NCBI GenBank assembly: GCA_910588025.1
Contig: CAJUQG010000036.1
Coordinates: 1 to 5,670, forward strand
DNA: 5,670 nucleotides
Direction: 5' to 3'
Source: an uncultured Bacilli bacterium
Lineage (GTDB): Bacteria; Bacillota_I; Bacilli_A; RF39; UBA660
The notes under the pieces were generated by a model, which saw only the letters and a program-made list of their open reading frames with translations, was not told where the DNA came from and searched no databases. Of this stretch, positions 1 through 4,853 are shown piece after piece; positions within the stretch are counted from its first letter, which is position 1, and each line of letters opens with the position of its first letter. The position numbers were made by a program, and so were the translations under genes.

Positions 1-10
1 TTTTACATAT

Positions 11-52
11 AAAAAGACTGTTTCTAAAATCCTTTGACTTTGTCAACAGTCT
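11..52 (-). terminator. Possible intrinsic terminator at the end of the array
   Basis: On the minus strand, AGACTGTT (52-45) pairs perfectly with AACAGTCT (22-15), and the second arm runs straight into a T-tract (15-11). A small TTGAC/GTCAA hairpin (34-46) sits partly inside the loop. The site lies about 85 bases past the stop of the last gene, where an operon terminator is expected. The 22-base loop is long and the stem is not GC-rich, so the call is tentative. Confidence 0.4.
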
Positions 53-134
53 GAGGTACAGTTTTAACTATACCTTATGTTTTATAATCTAACGCATTTT
101 TGAATCGAGCTTTCGTGGTATCAAAGATTAATAC
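24..134 (-). pseudogene. Decayed coding remnant downstream of gene I
   Basis: One minus-strand frame reads VLIFDTTKARFKNALDYKT, then a TAA (77-75), then GIVKTVPQTVDKVKGF and a TAG (26-24), all in phase. There is no plausible start codon and it begins directly after the stop of gene I. A protein-like composition on both sides of one in-frame stop suggests a dead gene end. Two relatives are visible in the window. The NALDY segment matches NALDF in the remnant after gene C (3270-3320). The second half resembles the tail of the 57-codon frame at 1563-1736 (G-[IV]-V-K...TV...Q..V..K). Its original function is unknown; the C-terminal end of a toxin or immunity protein is a guess. Confidence 0.4.
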
Positions 135-135
135 T

Positions 136-864
136 TTATTCTTCTTTATGAAAAGCGTCTAAGCCTTCTCCAACATAGGTTAAACTATCTTCTGCATCGT
201 CATCGTCGCTGCCATACATTTTTTTGAGTAATTCTGGATTATTCTTAGCAAAATTCATAAATTTATCTACCGTTTTTTCAGCTTCATATTGATAAATTAA
301 ATGTCTTTTATTTCCTTCTTTTGTAAAAACACCACTTTGCTTTTTATTATGTAAATTATACATCCATAAAACTTTATTTTGAAAATCTTTAAAAAAGCAA
401 TATGTCTGACCACAACACGACATGTCTACAGGAAATTCATATTCATTTCTAATATTTTGGATATTTCCTATATATTCAAAATTCTCTTTGATATCTGAGT
501 TTTTCATTACTATTTCACAATAGTAAATATAAGCGTACTGATATTCATCAAATTTTAGTACTTGAGCAAAATTCTTTGCTAACCTTCTTTTTTCATAAGG
601 AGTTTTTACTGCCATACGAATAGAAGGATATTTTTTGATTTCTTCTATCAATTGAGGTTTTTCTAAAGAATTAATGTATTTCACGTAAAAAGTCTTTGTA
701 TTTTTTCCTAAAAATTCTGTGTAATCATTTTTATAGATCAAAGCTAAATATTTATCTTCATATTCTTGATATTCTTCAGAAACATTATCTATCTTTACTA
801 TAAAAGTATCTCCATCAACCCAATTACTTATCTTTTTTTTATCTAAATTTTTGGTATAACCCAT
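136..864 (-). CDS. Putative immunity protein, near-identical paralogue of the 3356-4081 gene
   Basis: A 242-residue soluble protein with no signal peptide or membrane segment. After a short variable N-terminus (MGYTKN) it continues as LDKKKISNW-VDGDTF, followed by acidic and aromatic-rich sequence. Four cysteines lie near residues 116-156, including a CCGQTYC cluster. The tail is highly acidic, with an SDDDDAEDS run about 25 residues from the end. The W-x-DGD-x-F opening is faintly like the Imm26 immunity family (W/GD-[VI]-F near the N-terminus), but the protein is much longer than a typical Imm26 domain, so that link is weak. Residues from LDKKK to about 193 are identical to gene C because the underlying 562 bp are identical; the last 50 residues differ at many positions. 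It follows gene H as C follows B. It is the last gene before a possible terminator. The immunity role is inferred from the array. Confidence 0.75.
   Translation of the reverse strand: MGYTKNLDKKKISNWVDGDTFIVKIDNVSEEYQEYEDKYLALIYKNDYTEFLGKNTKTFYVKYINSLEKPQLIEEIKKYPSIRMAVKTPYEKRRLAKNFAQVLKFDEYQYAYIYYCEIVMKNSDIKENFEYIGNIQNIRNEYEFPVDMSCCGQTYCFFKDFQNKVLWMYNLHNKKQSGVFTKEGNKRHLIYQYEAEKTVDKFMNFAKNNPELLKKMYGSDDDDAEDSLTYVGEGLDAFHKEE
285..846. repeat. 562-bp exact direct repeat, copy 1 (inside gene I)
   Basis: I compared this stretch line by line with 3505-4066 (offset 3220) and found no mismatch over 562 bp. It ends in a mismatch on both sides: 284 versus 3504 and 847 versus 4067. The repeat covers most of the gene but neither end of it, so its limits do not match gene boundaries. 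Confidence 0.93.
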
Positions 865-866
865 AT

Positions 867-882
867 CATTTTTTGTTCCTCT
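867..882 (-). promoter_or_regulatory. RBS of gene I with a closer, out-of-frame ATG
   Basis: AGAGGA (882-877) lies 12 bases before the ATG of gene I (864-862), which is long. A second ATG at 869-867, out of frame, sits at the better 7-base spacing and would give an 8-codon peptide ending in TAG. The equivalent site of gene C (AAGG at 4094-4091) has no such decoy. Translation of gene I may therefore be reduced; this is inference. Confidence 0.45.
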
Positions 883-885
883 CTT

Positions 886-995
886 TTACATCAATTTGGA
901 TATTATTTCGAATATAGTCTCAAGAATCCCTTTTCTATGTTTTTCTATTATTTTTCTTAATCTTCAAATGCACCAATTAACATTCCAAAAAACAT
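886..995 (-). pseudogene. Frameshifted coding remnant between genes H and I
   Basis: From an ATG at 995 one frame gives MFFGMLIGAFED and then TAA. The next frame over continues with LRKIIEKHRK, GILETIFEII and SKLM, then TAA (888-886). Adding one T in GAAGATTAAG would restore a single run of about 36 residues, E-D-L-R-K, so a one-base deletion is the likely break. No Shine-Dalgarno site precedes the ATG. Its start resembles the remnant at 2813-2887 (FFG...G.F with identical spacing). It lies directly upstream of gene I. It may be the tail of a lost toxin cassette or a dead small gene; this is not established. Confidence 0.45.
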
Positions 996-1009
996 TATTT
1001 GTTTGTGTA

Positions 1010-1546
1010 TTATAAATCATTTAATATTTTTTGCTCTTTTGTACATATTTCATATCCGTTTTTTTGAACACATTTTAATAAACTTAATACTAATTCCTTT
1101 TGATTTTTTTGAATTATTATTTCAGTTTCATGATTTTCTTCATAAATTTCTAGCTGCAATATCCACGGTTGAAAATTAATCCTTCGATAATAATTAATAA
1201 ATTTTTTTTTGGCTATCGTATCTCTATAAAGTTGCCAATTAAAACTATTTTCAAAATATACAGCTCTTATATCTCTATAATTCAACATATCATCTTCTAG
1301 CAAATTCCAGTTACTTAAATGGTAAAATCCACTTAATCCATCTTGATAATTATTGATTGCGTATTGTACATATTTTTTATCACTATCTCCAGTTAAAAAA
1401 AGCATAATATTTCTTGAATTTAAAGATTTCAATATATCGTTAATATCTTTTAATATTTCCTTTTCAAAGCCTTTTTCTTCCGAAAATATATTCATCTTTA
1501 TTTTATAACCATATCGATTAGGTTCTAAAAAAATTCTTTTATCCAT
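1010..1546 (-). CDS. Putative immunity protein, paralogue of the 4168-4725 gene
   Basis: A 178-residue soluble protein, with no signal peptide or membrane helix. It aligns without gaps to gene B over residues 51-130, with 38 of 80 identical. Shared landmarks are L-x-GD-x-x-KKY-x-QYA (51-63), G-x-YHL-x-x-WNL (73-82), FNW-x-x-Y-x-x-TIA (102-112), NYY-x-R-x-x-x-x-PWI (118-129) and II-x-QKNQ (143-149). The start is secure: GAAGAGG (AGAGG at 1558-1554) lies 7 bases before the ATG. It sits just after the 57-codon frame G and before gene I, mirroring B followed by C. The WNL/YR/FNW pattern recalls immunity-like DUF3885 proteins, but I do not see that family's YDDRG signature, so I leave the family open. 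Codons 113-115 lie in an A9 tract. Confidence 0.72.
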   Translation of the reverse strand: MDKRIFLEPNRYGYKIKMNIFSEEKGFEKEILKDINDILKSLNSRNIMLFLTGDSDKKYVQYAINNYQDGLSGFYHLSNWNLLEDDMLNYRDIRAVYFENSFNWQLYRDTIAKKKFINYYRRINFQPWILQLEIYEENHETEIIIQKNQKELVLSLLKCVQKNGYEICTKEQKILNDL

Positions 1547-1562
1547 TTTAGTGCCTCTTCTA

Positions 1563-1736
1563 TTATTTTTTTGGAGCTTCTTTTTTAGCTACAGATTGTA
1601 CTGTCTCTTTAACTACCCCAACACTTACTTCTACGTCAGCTGATACTGCTATTGCCACTCTTACTACAATTTTTCCTATTGTTTTAAAAATATTTGGCCA
1701 GTTTCCTTCGCCATCTTCATAACCATTACTTTTCAT
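1563..1736 (-). CDS. 57-codon ORF, possible toxin-end remnant
   Basis: The frame opens with MKSNGYEDGEGNWPNIFK, runs through a valine/alanine-rich middle (KIVVRVAIAVSADVEVSV) and ends GVVKETVQSVAKKEAPKK. Composition and codon use look coding. The ATG has no clear Shine-Dalgarno site. The frame stays open upstream through NSNYKFIASKL to a TAA at 1775-1773, overlapping the end of gene F, which suggests the ATG is an internal methionine of a longer lost protein. The DGEGNW and GKIVVRVA segments look like pretoxin or linker sequence of a large secreted toxin, but I cannot name a family. The stop lies 16 bases before gene H. A translated small protein remains possible. Confidence 0.4.
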   Translation of the reverse strand: MKSNGYEDGEGNWPNIFKTIGKIVVRVAIAVSADVEVSVGVVKETVQSVAKKEAPKK

Positions 1737-1764
1737 AAGTTTTGAAGCAATAAATTTATAATTA

Positions 1765-2079
1765 CTATTTTTTTAACGTTCCGTCTTTATTATAATATTT
1801 ATTTAAAATCTTTATAACTTGTTGACTTTTTCGGTAAAAATTATTTAATTCTTCCGATTCTGATTTGTAATTTTGTATTGCTTTTTCAATTTTATTTTTT
1901 TCTTCTTCAGAGAAATTACAAATTTCTGATTCTAGATTCTTATAGTTATGTAAAAATTCCCAACATTGCATTCCAATATGATCATATGTTGCATCTAAAT
2001 TATGGTCCCATGCCAAAATCGGATACCTCATACTTAAATACTCTTTTATAATTTTTTTATCTAATTTCTTGCTGTTCAT
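1765..2079 (-). CDS. Small putative immunity protein, paralogue of the 2908-3222 gene
   Basis: A 104-residue, charged, soluble protein rich in Lys, Glu and Asn. It shares both ends with gene D: MN-x-KK, then I-K-x-YL...YP (about residues 10-20), and a C-terminal I-x-IL-x-KYYN-x-DGT-x-KK. The middle (residues 25-80) is strongly divergent, with a probable coiled helix around the SEEEKNKIEKAIQNY stretch. Conserved ends and a variable core are common among immunity proteins matched to different toxins. The Shine-Dalgarno site is weak: GAGAG about 10 bases upstream, or AGG immediately before the ATG. Downstream is the 57-codon frame G; upstream is the start-less remnant at 2117-2215. No named family recognised. 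Confidence 0.65.
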   Translation of the reverse strand: MNSKKLDKKIIKEYLSMRYPILAWDHNLDATYDHIGMQCWEFLHNYKNLESEICNFSEEEKNKIEKAIQNYKSESEELNNFYRKSQQVIKILNKYYNKDGTLKK

Positions 2080-2116
2080 CCTATTTCATCTCTCATCTTT
2101 TCAAATATTTATTACC

Positions 2117-2215
2117 TTATAATCGTGGATATAAATATTCTTTGTATGCTTCTAGAATATCCTCAAACTTAATTCCTATTTTTTTAAGCTCTTCATACTC
2201 TTGTTCATTGCAACT
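2117..2215 (-). pseudogene. Start-less C-terminal remnant between genes E and F
   Basis: A 32-codon frame reads SCNEQEYEELKKIGI followed by KFEDILEAYKEYLYPRL and TAA (2119-2117). It has no start codon. A TAG (2218-2216) precedes it, and before that is ATG-TTT, so the only start in phase yields two residues. The sequence is strikingly protein-like: an amphipathic helix pattern with E/K spacing, ending in a YLYPRL tail. This fits the last segment of a deleted gene. It sits immediately upstream of gene F. Family unknown; a lost immunity gene or toxin end is likely from context. Confidence 0.5.
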
Positions 2216-2230
2216 CTAAAACATTTTTTG

Positions 2231-2707
2231 TTATTTTAGTATTTCATTCACTTTTTTATTTTGATAGTAACTTACTTTTAAAATCTTCCTAAAATCATCT
2301 TTTATATCGATTTCTTCAACATCTTGAAAGTGATATTTTTTAACATTATTCATTATTTGTCTTTTTAAGCTCAAATCCTTTACATATATTTCTACAAAAA
2401 TATTGTCAGTAATTAATAATAGTAATAGACATTTACTTTCTAAAAAATCTTGATATGTTTTAATTTCTTTATTGTCTTCTTCTTTATATAATTTTAAATT
2501 AATAAACACAGTATAATATTTATCTTTCGATATTATTTTTTGAAATTCTTCGTTATTATATTTTGATTTTTTAAAAAGAAAATCATCTTGATAATATACT
2601 TCATCTTCGTCTAAAATCCAGAAAAAATCCTCCTGATTAATATTTTCTAAAATTTGTTTTAAGATATTGTCATAATCATTTTTTATTTTAAATGATAATT
2701 TTATCAT
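2231..2707 (-). CDS. DUF2691-like protein, putative immunity protein
   Basis: A 158-residue soluble protein from the ATG at 2707. From memory of the family it resembles DUF2691: an N-terminal F-x-I-x-N-x-Y with IL-x-NI, then FFWILDEDEVYYQDD near residues 30-44, an EF-x-x-II...YY-x-VF-x-NLK block, I-x-TY-x-DFLES-x-C-x-LLL near the middle, FVEIYVKD, and a closing F-x-x-VE-x-I. Function of that family is unknown. I chose this start over the upstream ATG (2803-2801, giving 190 residues). AGAGAG sits 6 bases before it and the protein then begins where the family begins, while the earlier ATG has no Shine-Dalgarno site and would add 32 residues of unrelated sequence. It is the only complete gene of the array without a paralogue in the window. 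Confidence 0.65.
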   Translation of the reverse strand: MIKLSFKIKNDYDNILKQILENINQEDFFWILDEDEVYYQDDFLFKKSKYNNEEFQKIISKDKYYTVFINLKLYKEEDNKEIKTYQDFLESKCLLLLLITDNIFVEIYVKDLSLKRQIMNNVKKYHFQDVEEIDIKDDFRKILKVSYYQNKKVNEILK

Positions 2708-2713
2708 ATTTTT

Positions 2714-2719
2714 CTCTCT
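2714..2719 (-). promoter_or_regulatory. RBS deciding the start of gene E
   Basis: AGAGAG on the minus strand lies 6 bases before the ATG at 2707-2705. The upstream ATG at 2803-2801 is preceded by AAAACTCTTT, with no ribosome site. Confidence 0.5.
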
Positions 2720-2812
2720 TTCTATGGCGTAGCCAAATTTATAGGTACAGTCCACCAAAGTACCAGAATCATTGAAGGAAGGATACGTATTCCTCTCCTT
2801 CATAAAGAGTTT

Positions 2813-2887
2813 TCATGTATATGATTTTTGAATATTCGGTTCTTTTTTCTTAAAAAATATTCCTTCTGTTACACCAAAAAACAAATT
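2813..2887 (-). pseudogene. Start-less remnant between genes D and E
   Basis: A 24-codon frame bounded by TAG (2890-2888) and TGA (2815-2813) reads NLFFGVTEGIFFKKKEPNIQ then KSYT. It has no ATG, though TTG (2884-2882) could serve as a start. The opening L-FFG-x-x-x-G-x-F matches the remnant at 886-995 (M-FFG-x-x-x-G-x-F) with equal spacing, and both share the DNA string GTTTTTTGG. Just downstream, two other frames also look coding for 15-32 codons (MKTLYEGEEYVSFLQ from 2817, and the in-frame leader of gene E from 2803), so the area to about 2708 seems to be scrambled coding debris. Very short; moderate to low certainty. Confidence 0.35.
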
Positions 2888-2907
2888 CTATGTTAATTAT
2901 TATTATC

Positions 2908-3222
2908 TTATTTCTTAGCAGTTCCATCTGGATTATAATATTTTAACAATATATGATAAATAGTTTCAGTTAAGGATAAATATATTTTATCTTCTATACA
3001 ATTTGATTTAGTTACGTATTCTCTTATTTTTTCATATGTTTCATCATCCACAAAATTTTCTATTGGATATGGGATTTTTTTTGTTCCTTTTATTGCATAT
3101 ATTACTAAACTATTTGGATAATCTAATTCATATCTTAAATTTAATTTTCTTGCGAAAGACGGATAAGGTAACCTTAAATATGCTTTTAAAATATCCATAT
3201 CAGGATTCTTTTTCACATTCAT
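2908..3222 (-). CDS. Small putative immunity protein, paralogue of the 1765-2079 gene
   Basis: A 104-residue soluble protein. It pairs with gene F: MN-x-KK at the start, I-L/I-K-x-YL...YP near residue 20, and I-x-x-IL-x-KYYN-x-DGT-x-KK at the end, with an unrelated-looking middle. An in-frame GTG three codons upstream (3231) would give 107 residues. I prefer the ATG at 3222 because it gives exactly the length of gene F and aligns the MN-x-KK start, and the AAAGGAA upstream is only about 2 bases from the GTG but about 10 from the ATG. The shared tail could be a structural cap or a recombination-friendly end; this is inference. No family recognised. Confidence 0.65.
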   Translation of the reverse strand: MNVKKNPDMDILKAYLRLPYPSFARKLNLRYELDYPNSLVIYAIKGTKKIPYPIENFVDDETYEKIREYVTKSNCIEDKIYLSLTETIYHILLKYYNPDGTAKK

Positions 3223-3232
3223 ATTTTTCACT

Positions 3233-3239
3233 TTCCTTT
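3233..3239 (-). promoter_or_regulatory. RBS deciding the start of gene D
   Basis: AAAGGAA on the minus strand is almost touching the GTG at 3231-3229 but about 10 bases from the ATG at 3222-3220, so the ATG is the better start. Confidence 0.45.
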
Positions 3240-3269
3240 TATTTATTTTATTGGCTTTTGAATATCGTA

Positions 3270-3320
3270 TTACTGATCTTTGGCAAAATCTAATGCATTA
3301 ACAATGATAGTAGATTCGTT
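3270..3320 (-). pseudogene. Short remnant downstream of gene C
   Basis: Sixteen codons after a TAA read NESTIIVNALDFAKDQ and stop at TAA (3272-3270), with no start codon. NALDF matches NALDY in the remnant after gene I, and 13 of 15 bases agree (3285-3299 and 84-98). Both remnants lie at similar distances behind the paired genes C and I, so this appears to be the decayed downstream flank of the same ancestral duplication unit. Confidence 0.35.
3285..3299. repeat. 15-bp imperfect repeat of 84-98
   Basis: AAAATCTAATGCATT here and ATAATCTAACGCATT at 84-98 differ at two positions. Both keep the same reading frame (NALD-F/Y) and lie downstream of the paralogues C and I. It is short, and AT-rich DNA gives chance matches, but position and frame agree. 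Confidence 0.4.
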
Positions 3321-3355
3321 TTATAGTTATTGAAGTACTTTTTCTAATTTTTATA

Positions 3356-4081
3356 TTAATCTTCTTTGTAAATCTCATCTAAGCCTCCCCCAACATAGGT
3401 TAAACTATCTTCCACATCGTCATCGTCGCCATCATACATTTCTTTGAGTAATTCTGGATTATTCTTAGCTATATCCATCACCTCATTTATAGTTTTCTCT
3501 GCTCCATATTGATAAATTAAATGTCTTTTATTTCCTTCTTTTGTAAAAACACCACTTTGCTTTTTATTATGTAAATTATACATCCATAAAACTTTATTTT
3601 GAAAATCTTTAAAAAAGCAATATGTCTGACCACAACACGACATGTCTACAGGAAATTCATATTCATTTCTAATATTTTGGATATTTCCTATATATTCAAA
3701 ATTCTCTTTGATATCTGAGTTTTTCATTACTATTTCACAATAGTAAATATAAGCGTACTGATATTCATCAAATTTTAGTACTTGAGCAAAATTCTTTGCT
3801 AACCTTCTTTTTTCATAAGGAGTTTTTACTGCCATACGAATAGAAGGATATTTTTTGATTTCTTCTATCAATTGAGGTTTTTCTAAAGAATTAATGTATT
3901 TCACGTAAAAAGTCTTTGTATTTTTTCCTAAAAATTCTGTGTAATCATTTTTATAGATCAAAGCTAAATATTTATCTTCATATTCTTGATATTCTTCAGA
4001 AACATTATCTATCTTTACTATAAAAGTATCTCCATCAACCCAATTACTTATCTTTTTTTTATCTAATTTCTTGGTGTCCAT
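3356..4081 (-). CDS. Putative immunity protein, near-identical paralogue of the 136-864 gene
   Basis: A 241-residue soluble protein without signal peptide or membrane segment. Visible parts are a basic start (MDTKKLDKKK), ISNWVDGDTF (11-20), a Tyr/Glu-rich stretch (28-45), DEYQYAYIYYC (105-115), CCGQTYC (149-155), and an acidic tail with GDDDDVED (218-225). The W-x-DGD-x-F start distantly recalls Imm26-type immunity proteins; I would not assign the family without a profile search. The Shine-Dalgarno site is GAAAGG about 10 bases before the ATG. It follows gene B by 86 bases. The stretch encoding residues 6-192 is identical at DNA level to gene I, while the last 149 bp are about 81% identical. 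An A8 tract lies in codons 7-10. It could also be a phage-type or other accessory protein, but the array favours immunity. Confidence 0.75.
   Translation of the reverse strand: MDTKKLDKKKISNWVDGDTFIVKIDNVSEEYQEYEDKYLALIYKNDYTEFLGKNTKTFYVKYINSLEKPQLIEEIKKYPSIRMAVKTPYEKRRLAKNFAQVLKFDEYQYAYIYYCEIVMKNSDIKENFEYIGNIQNIRNEYEFPVDMSCCGQTYCFFKDFQNKVLWMYNLHNKKQSGVFTKEGNKRHLIYQYGAEKTINEVMDIAKNNPELLKEMYDGDDDDVEDSLTYVGGGLDEIYKED
3505..4066. repeat. 562-bp exact direct repeat, copy 2 (inside gene C)
   Basis: Identical to 285-846 at every base, by line-by-line comparison, in the same orientation and 3220 bp apart. Homologous recombination between the copies would delete genes D to H and leave one fused C/I gene. 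Confidence 0.93.
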
Positions 4082-4167
4082 ATTATTTTACCTTTCTATA
4101 TATATTTCATTTTTAATTGATAAATCTAAATATTACTTATAGACCTCTTGAAACAATGGACTTTTTC

Positions 4168-4725
4168 TTAGTCATTTATCATTTCCATTACATCTTTCTT
4201 ATATTTTCCATGAATTTTGAAAGTATATTCGAGATTTTTCATTTTACGTAGAAAATCTCTCATTACATTCTCTTGCCCTTGATTTTTCTGGAATATAATT
4301 CTAACGCTGCCTTCATCATATGAAATATAAATTTCTACTATCCAAGGATGTAATTTCATTCTTTTATAATAATTACTAAAACTCTTGGTTGCAATTGTTT
4401 CTTTATAGAATGCCCAATTAAAATCCTTAGTAAAAAAAGTTCCTTCTATTTCTCGATATGTTATGATATCTTCATTTTTTAAATTCCATGTATCTAAATG
4501 ATAATATCCAAAATAATTAAAATAACAAGAATTTTTGGCATATTGTTCATATTTTTTTTCTACATCACCACTGAGATAAAGAACTATTTCATTCTCAGCA
4601 TTTAATTCATTTAGCAATTCATTTATAATGCTCATTTCTTCTTTTCTTATTTCACCCTCTTCTGGGAATGGGTCGAATGCAATTCTGTAAGCATTTGAGT
4701 TTGTTTCTATTATTGCTTTTTTCAT
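4168..4725 (-). CDS. Putative immunity protein, paralogue of the 1010-1546 gene
   Basis: A 185-residue soluble, acidic protein. Motifs shared with gene H are L-S-GD-VE-KKY-E-QYA (51-63), YYHLDTWNL (74-82), DFNW-x-x-YKETIA (101-112), NYYKR...HPWI (118-129) and IIFQKNQ (143-149). After residue 150 the two diverge. The pattern suggests an alpha/beta domain whose core is kept and whose C-terminus varies. The start is certain: AAGGAG lies 5 bases before the ATG (AAGGAG-AAAAC-ATG), the best ribosome site in the window, which would suit the first gene of a module. Gene C follows after 86 bases with no terminator between, so co-transcription is likely. A distant relation to DUF3885 is conceivable, but its usual YDDRG motif is absent. 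Confidence 0.73.
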   Translation of the reverse strand: MKKAIIETNSNAYRIAFDPFPEEGEIRKEEMSIINELLNELNAENEIVLYLSGDVEKKYEQYAKNSCYFNYFGYYHLDTWNLKNEDIITYREIEGTFFTKDFNWAFYKETIATKSFSNYYKRMKLHPWIVEIYISYDEGSVRIIFQKNQGQENVMRDFLRKMKNLEYTFKIHGKYKKDVMEMIND

Positions 4726-4853
4726 GTTTTCTCCTTGTATATTTTGAATACTCTTATTATCTTATGTACGCATAATAAAGTTTGCAGAGTCTATTCGAAT
4801 CTAAATAATGAGAAATCTATACTATTCAAATCAGCCAATATTAATTATTATTT
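4726..4853 (-). other. 128-bp gap between genes A and B
   Basis: The longest possible remnant is a start-less 17-codon frame ending in SIDFSLFRFE (about 4791-4844), too short to call. I see no convincing -35/-10 pair and no hairpin with a T-run. It is AT-rich enough to hide a promoter before gene B. Confidence 0.3.
4731..4736 (-). promoter_or_regulatory. Strong RBS of gene B
   Basis: AAGGAG, a near-consensus Shine-Dalgarno site at 5-base spacing from the ATG at 4725. Other genes in the window have weaker or worse-spaced sites. Confidence 0.6.

Noticed and set aside
1..60. TTGACA-like -35 element on the minus strand at 46-41
   Set aside because: No TATAAT-like element lies 16-18 bases downstream, and the hexamer is part of the hairpin and remnant at the end of the array.
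136..864. DGDTF as a thermonuclease-like (DGDT) catalytic motif in genes I and C
   Set aside because: The four-residue match is alone: the downstream Arg/Glu residues and OB-fold pattern of staphylococcal-type nucleases are not seen, and the array context favours immunity.
833..1210. Homopolymer tracts in coding sequence (A8 near the start of I and C, A9 in H) as possible phase-variation switches
   Set aside because: Such runs are expected at this AT content and mostly encode Lys codons. Both copies of the A8 tract are in frame, so nothing shows switching.
3036..3293. 85-codon plus-strand frame with a hydrophobic, membrane-like translation
   Set aside because: It is the antisense shadow of gene D. 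Leu/Phe-rich translation is what the complement of an AT-rich, Lys/Glu-rich gene gives, and all other genes are on the minus strand.
285..4066. 562-bp repeat as an insertion sequence or transposon
   Set aside because: It lies wholly inside two paralogous genes, has no terminal inverted repeats or target duplications, and encodes no transposase.
4741..4853. Promoter for gene B in the A-B gap
   Set aside because: Several AT-rich hexamers resemble -10 boxes, but none has a matching -35 box at proper spacing, and chance matches are expected here.
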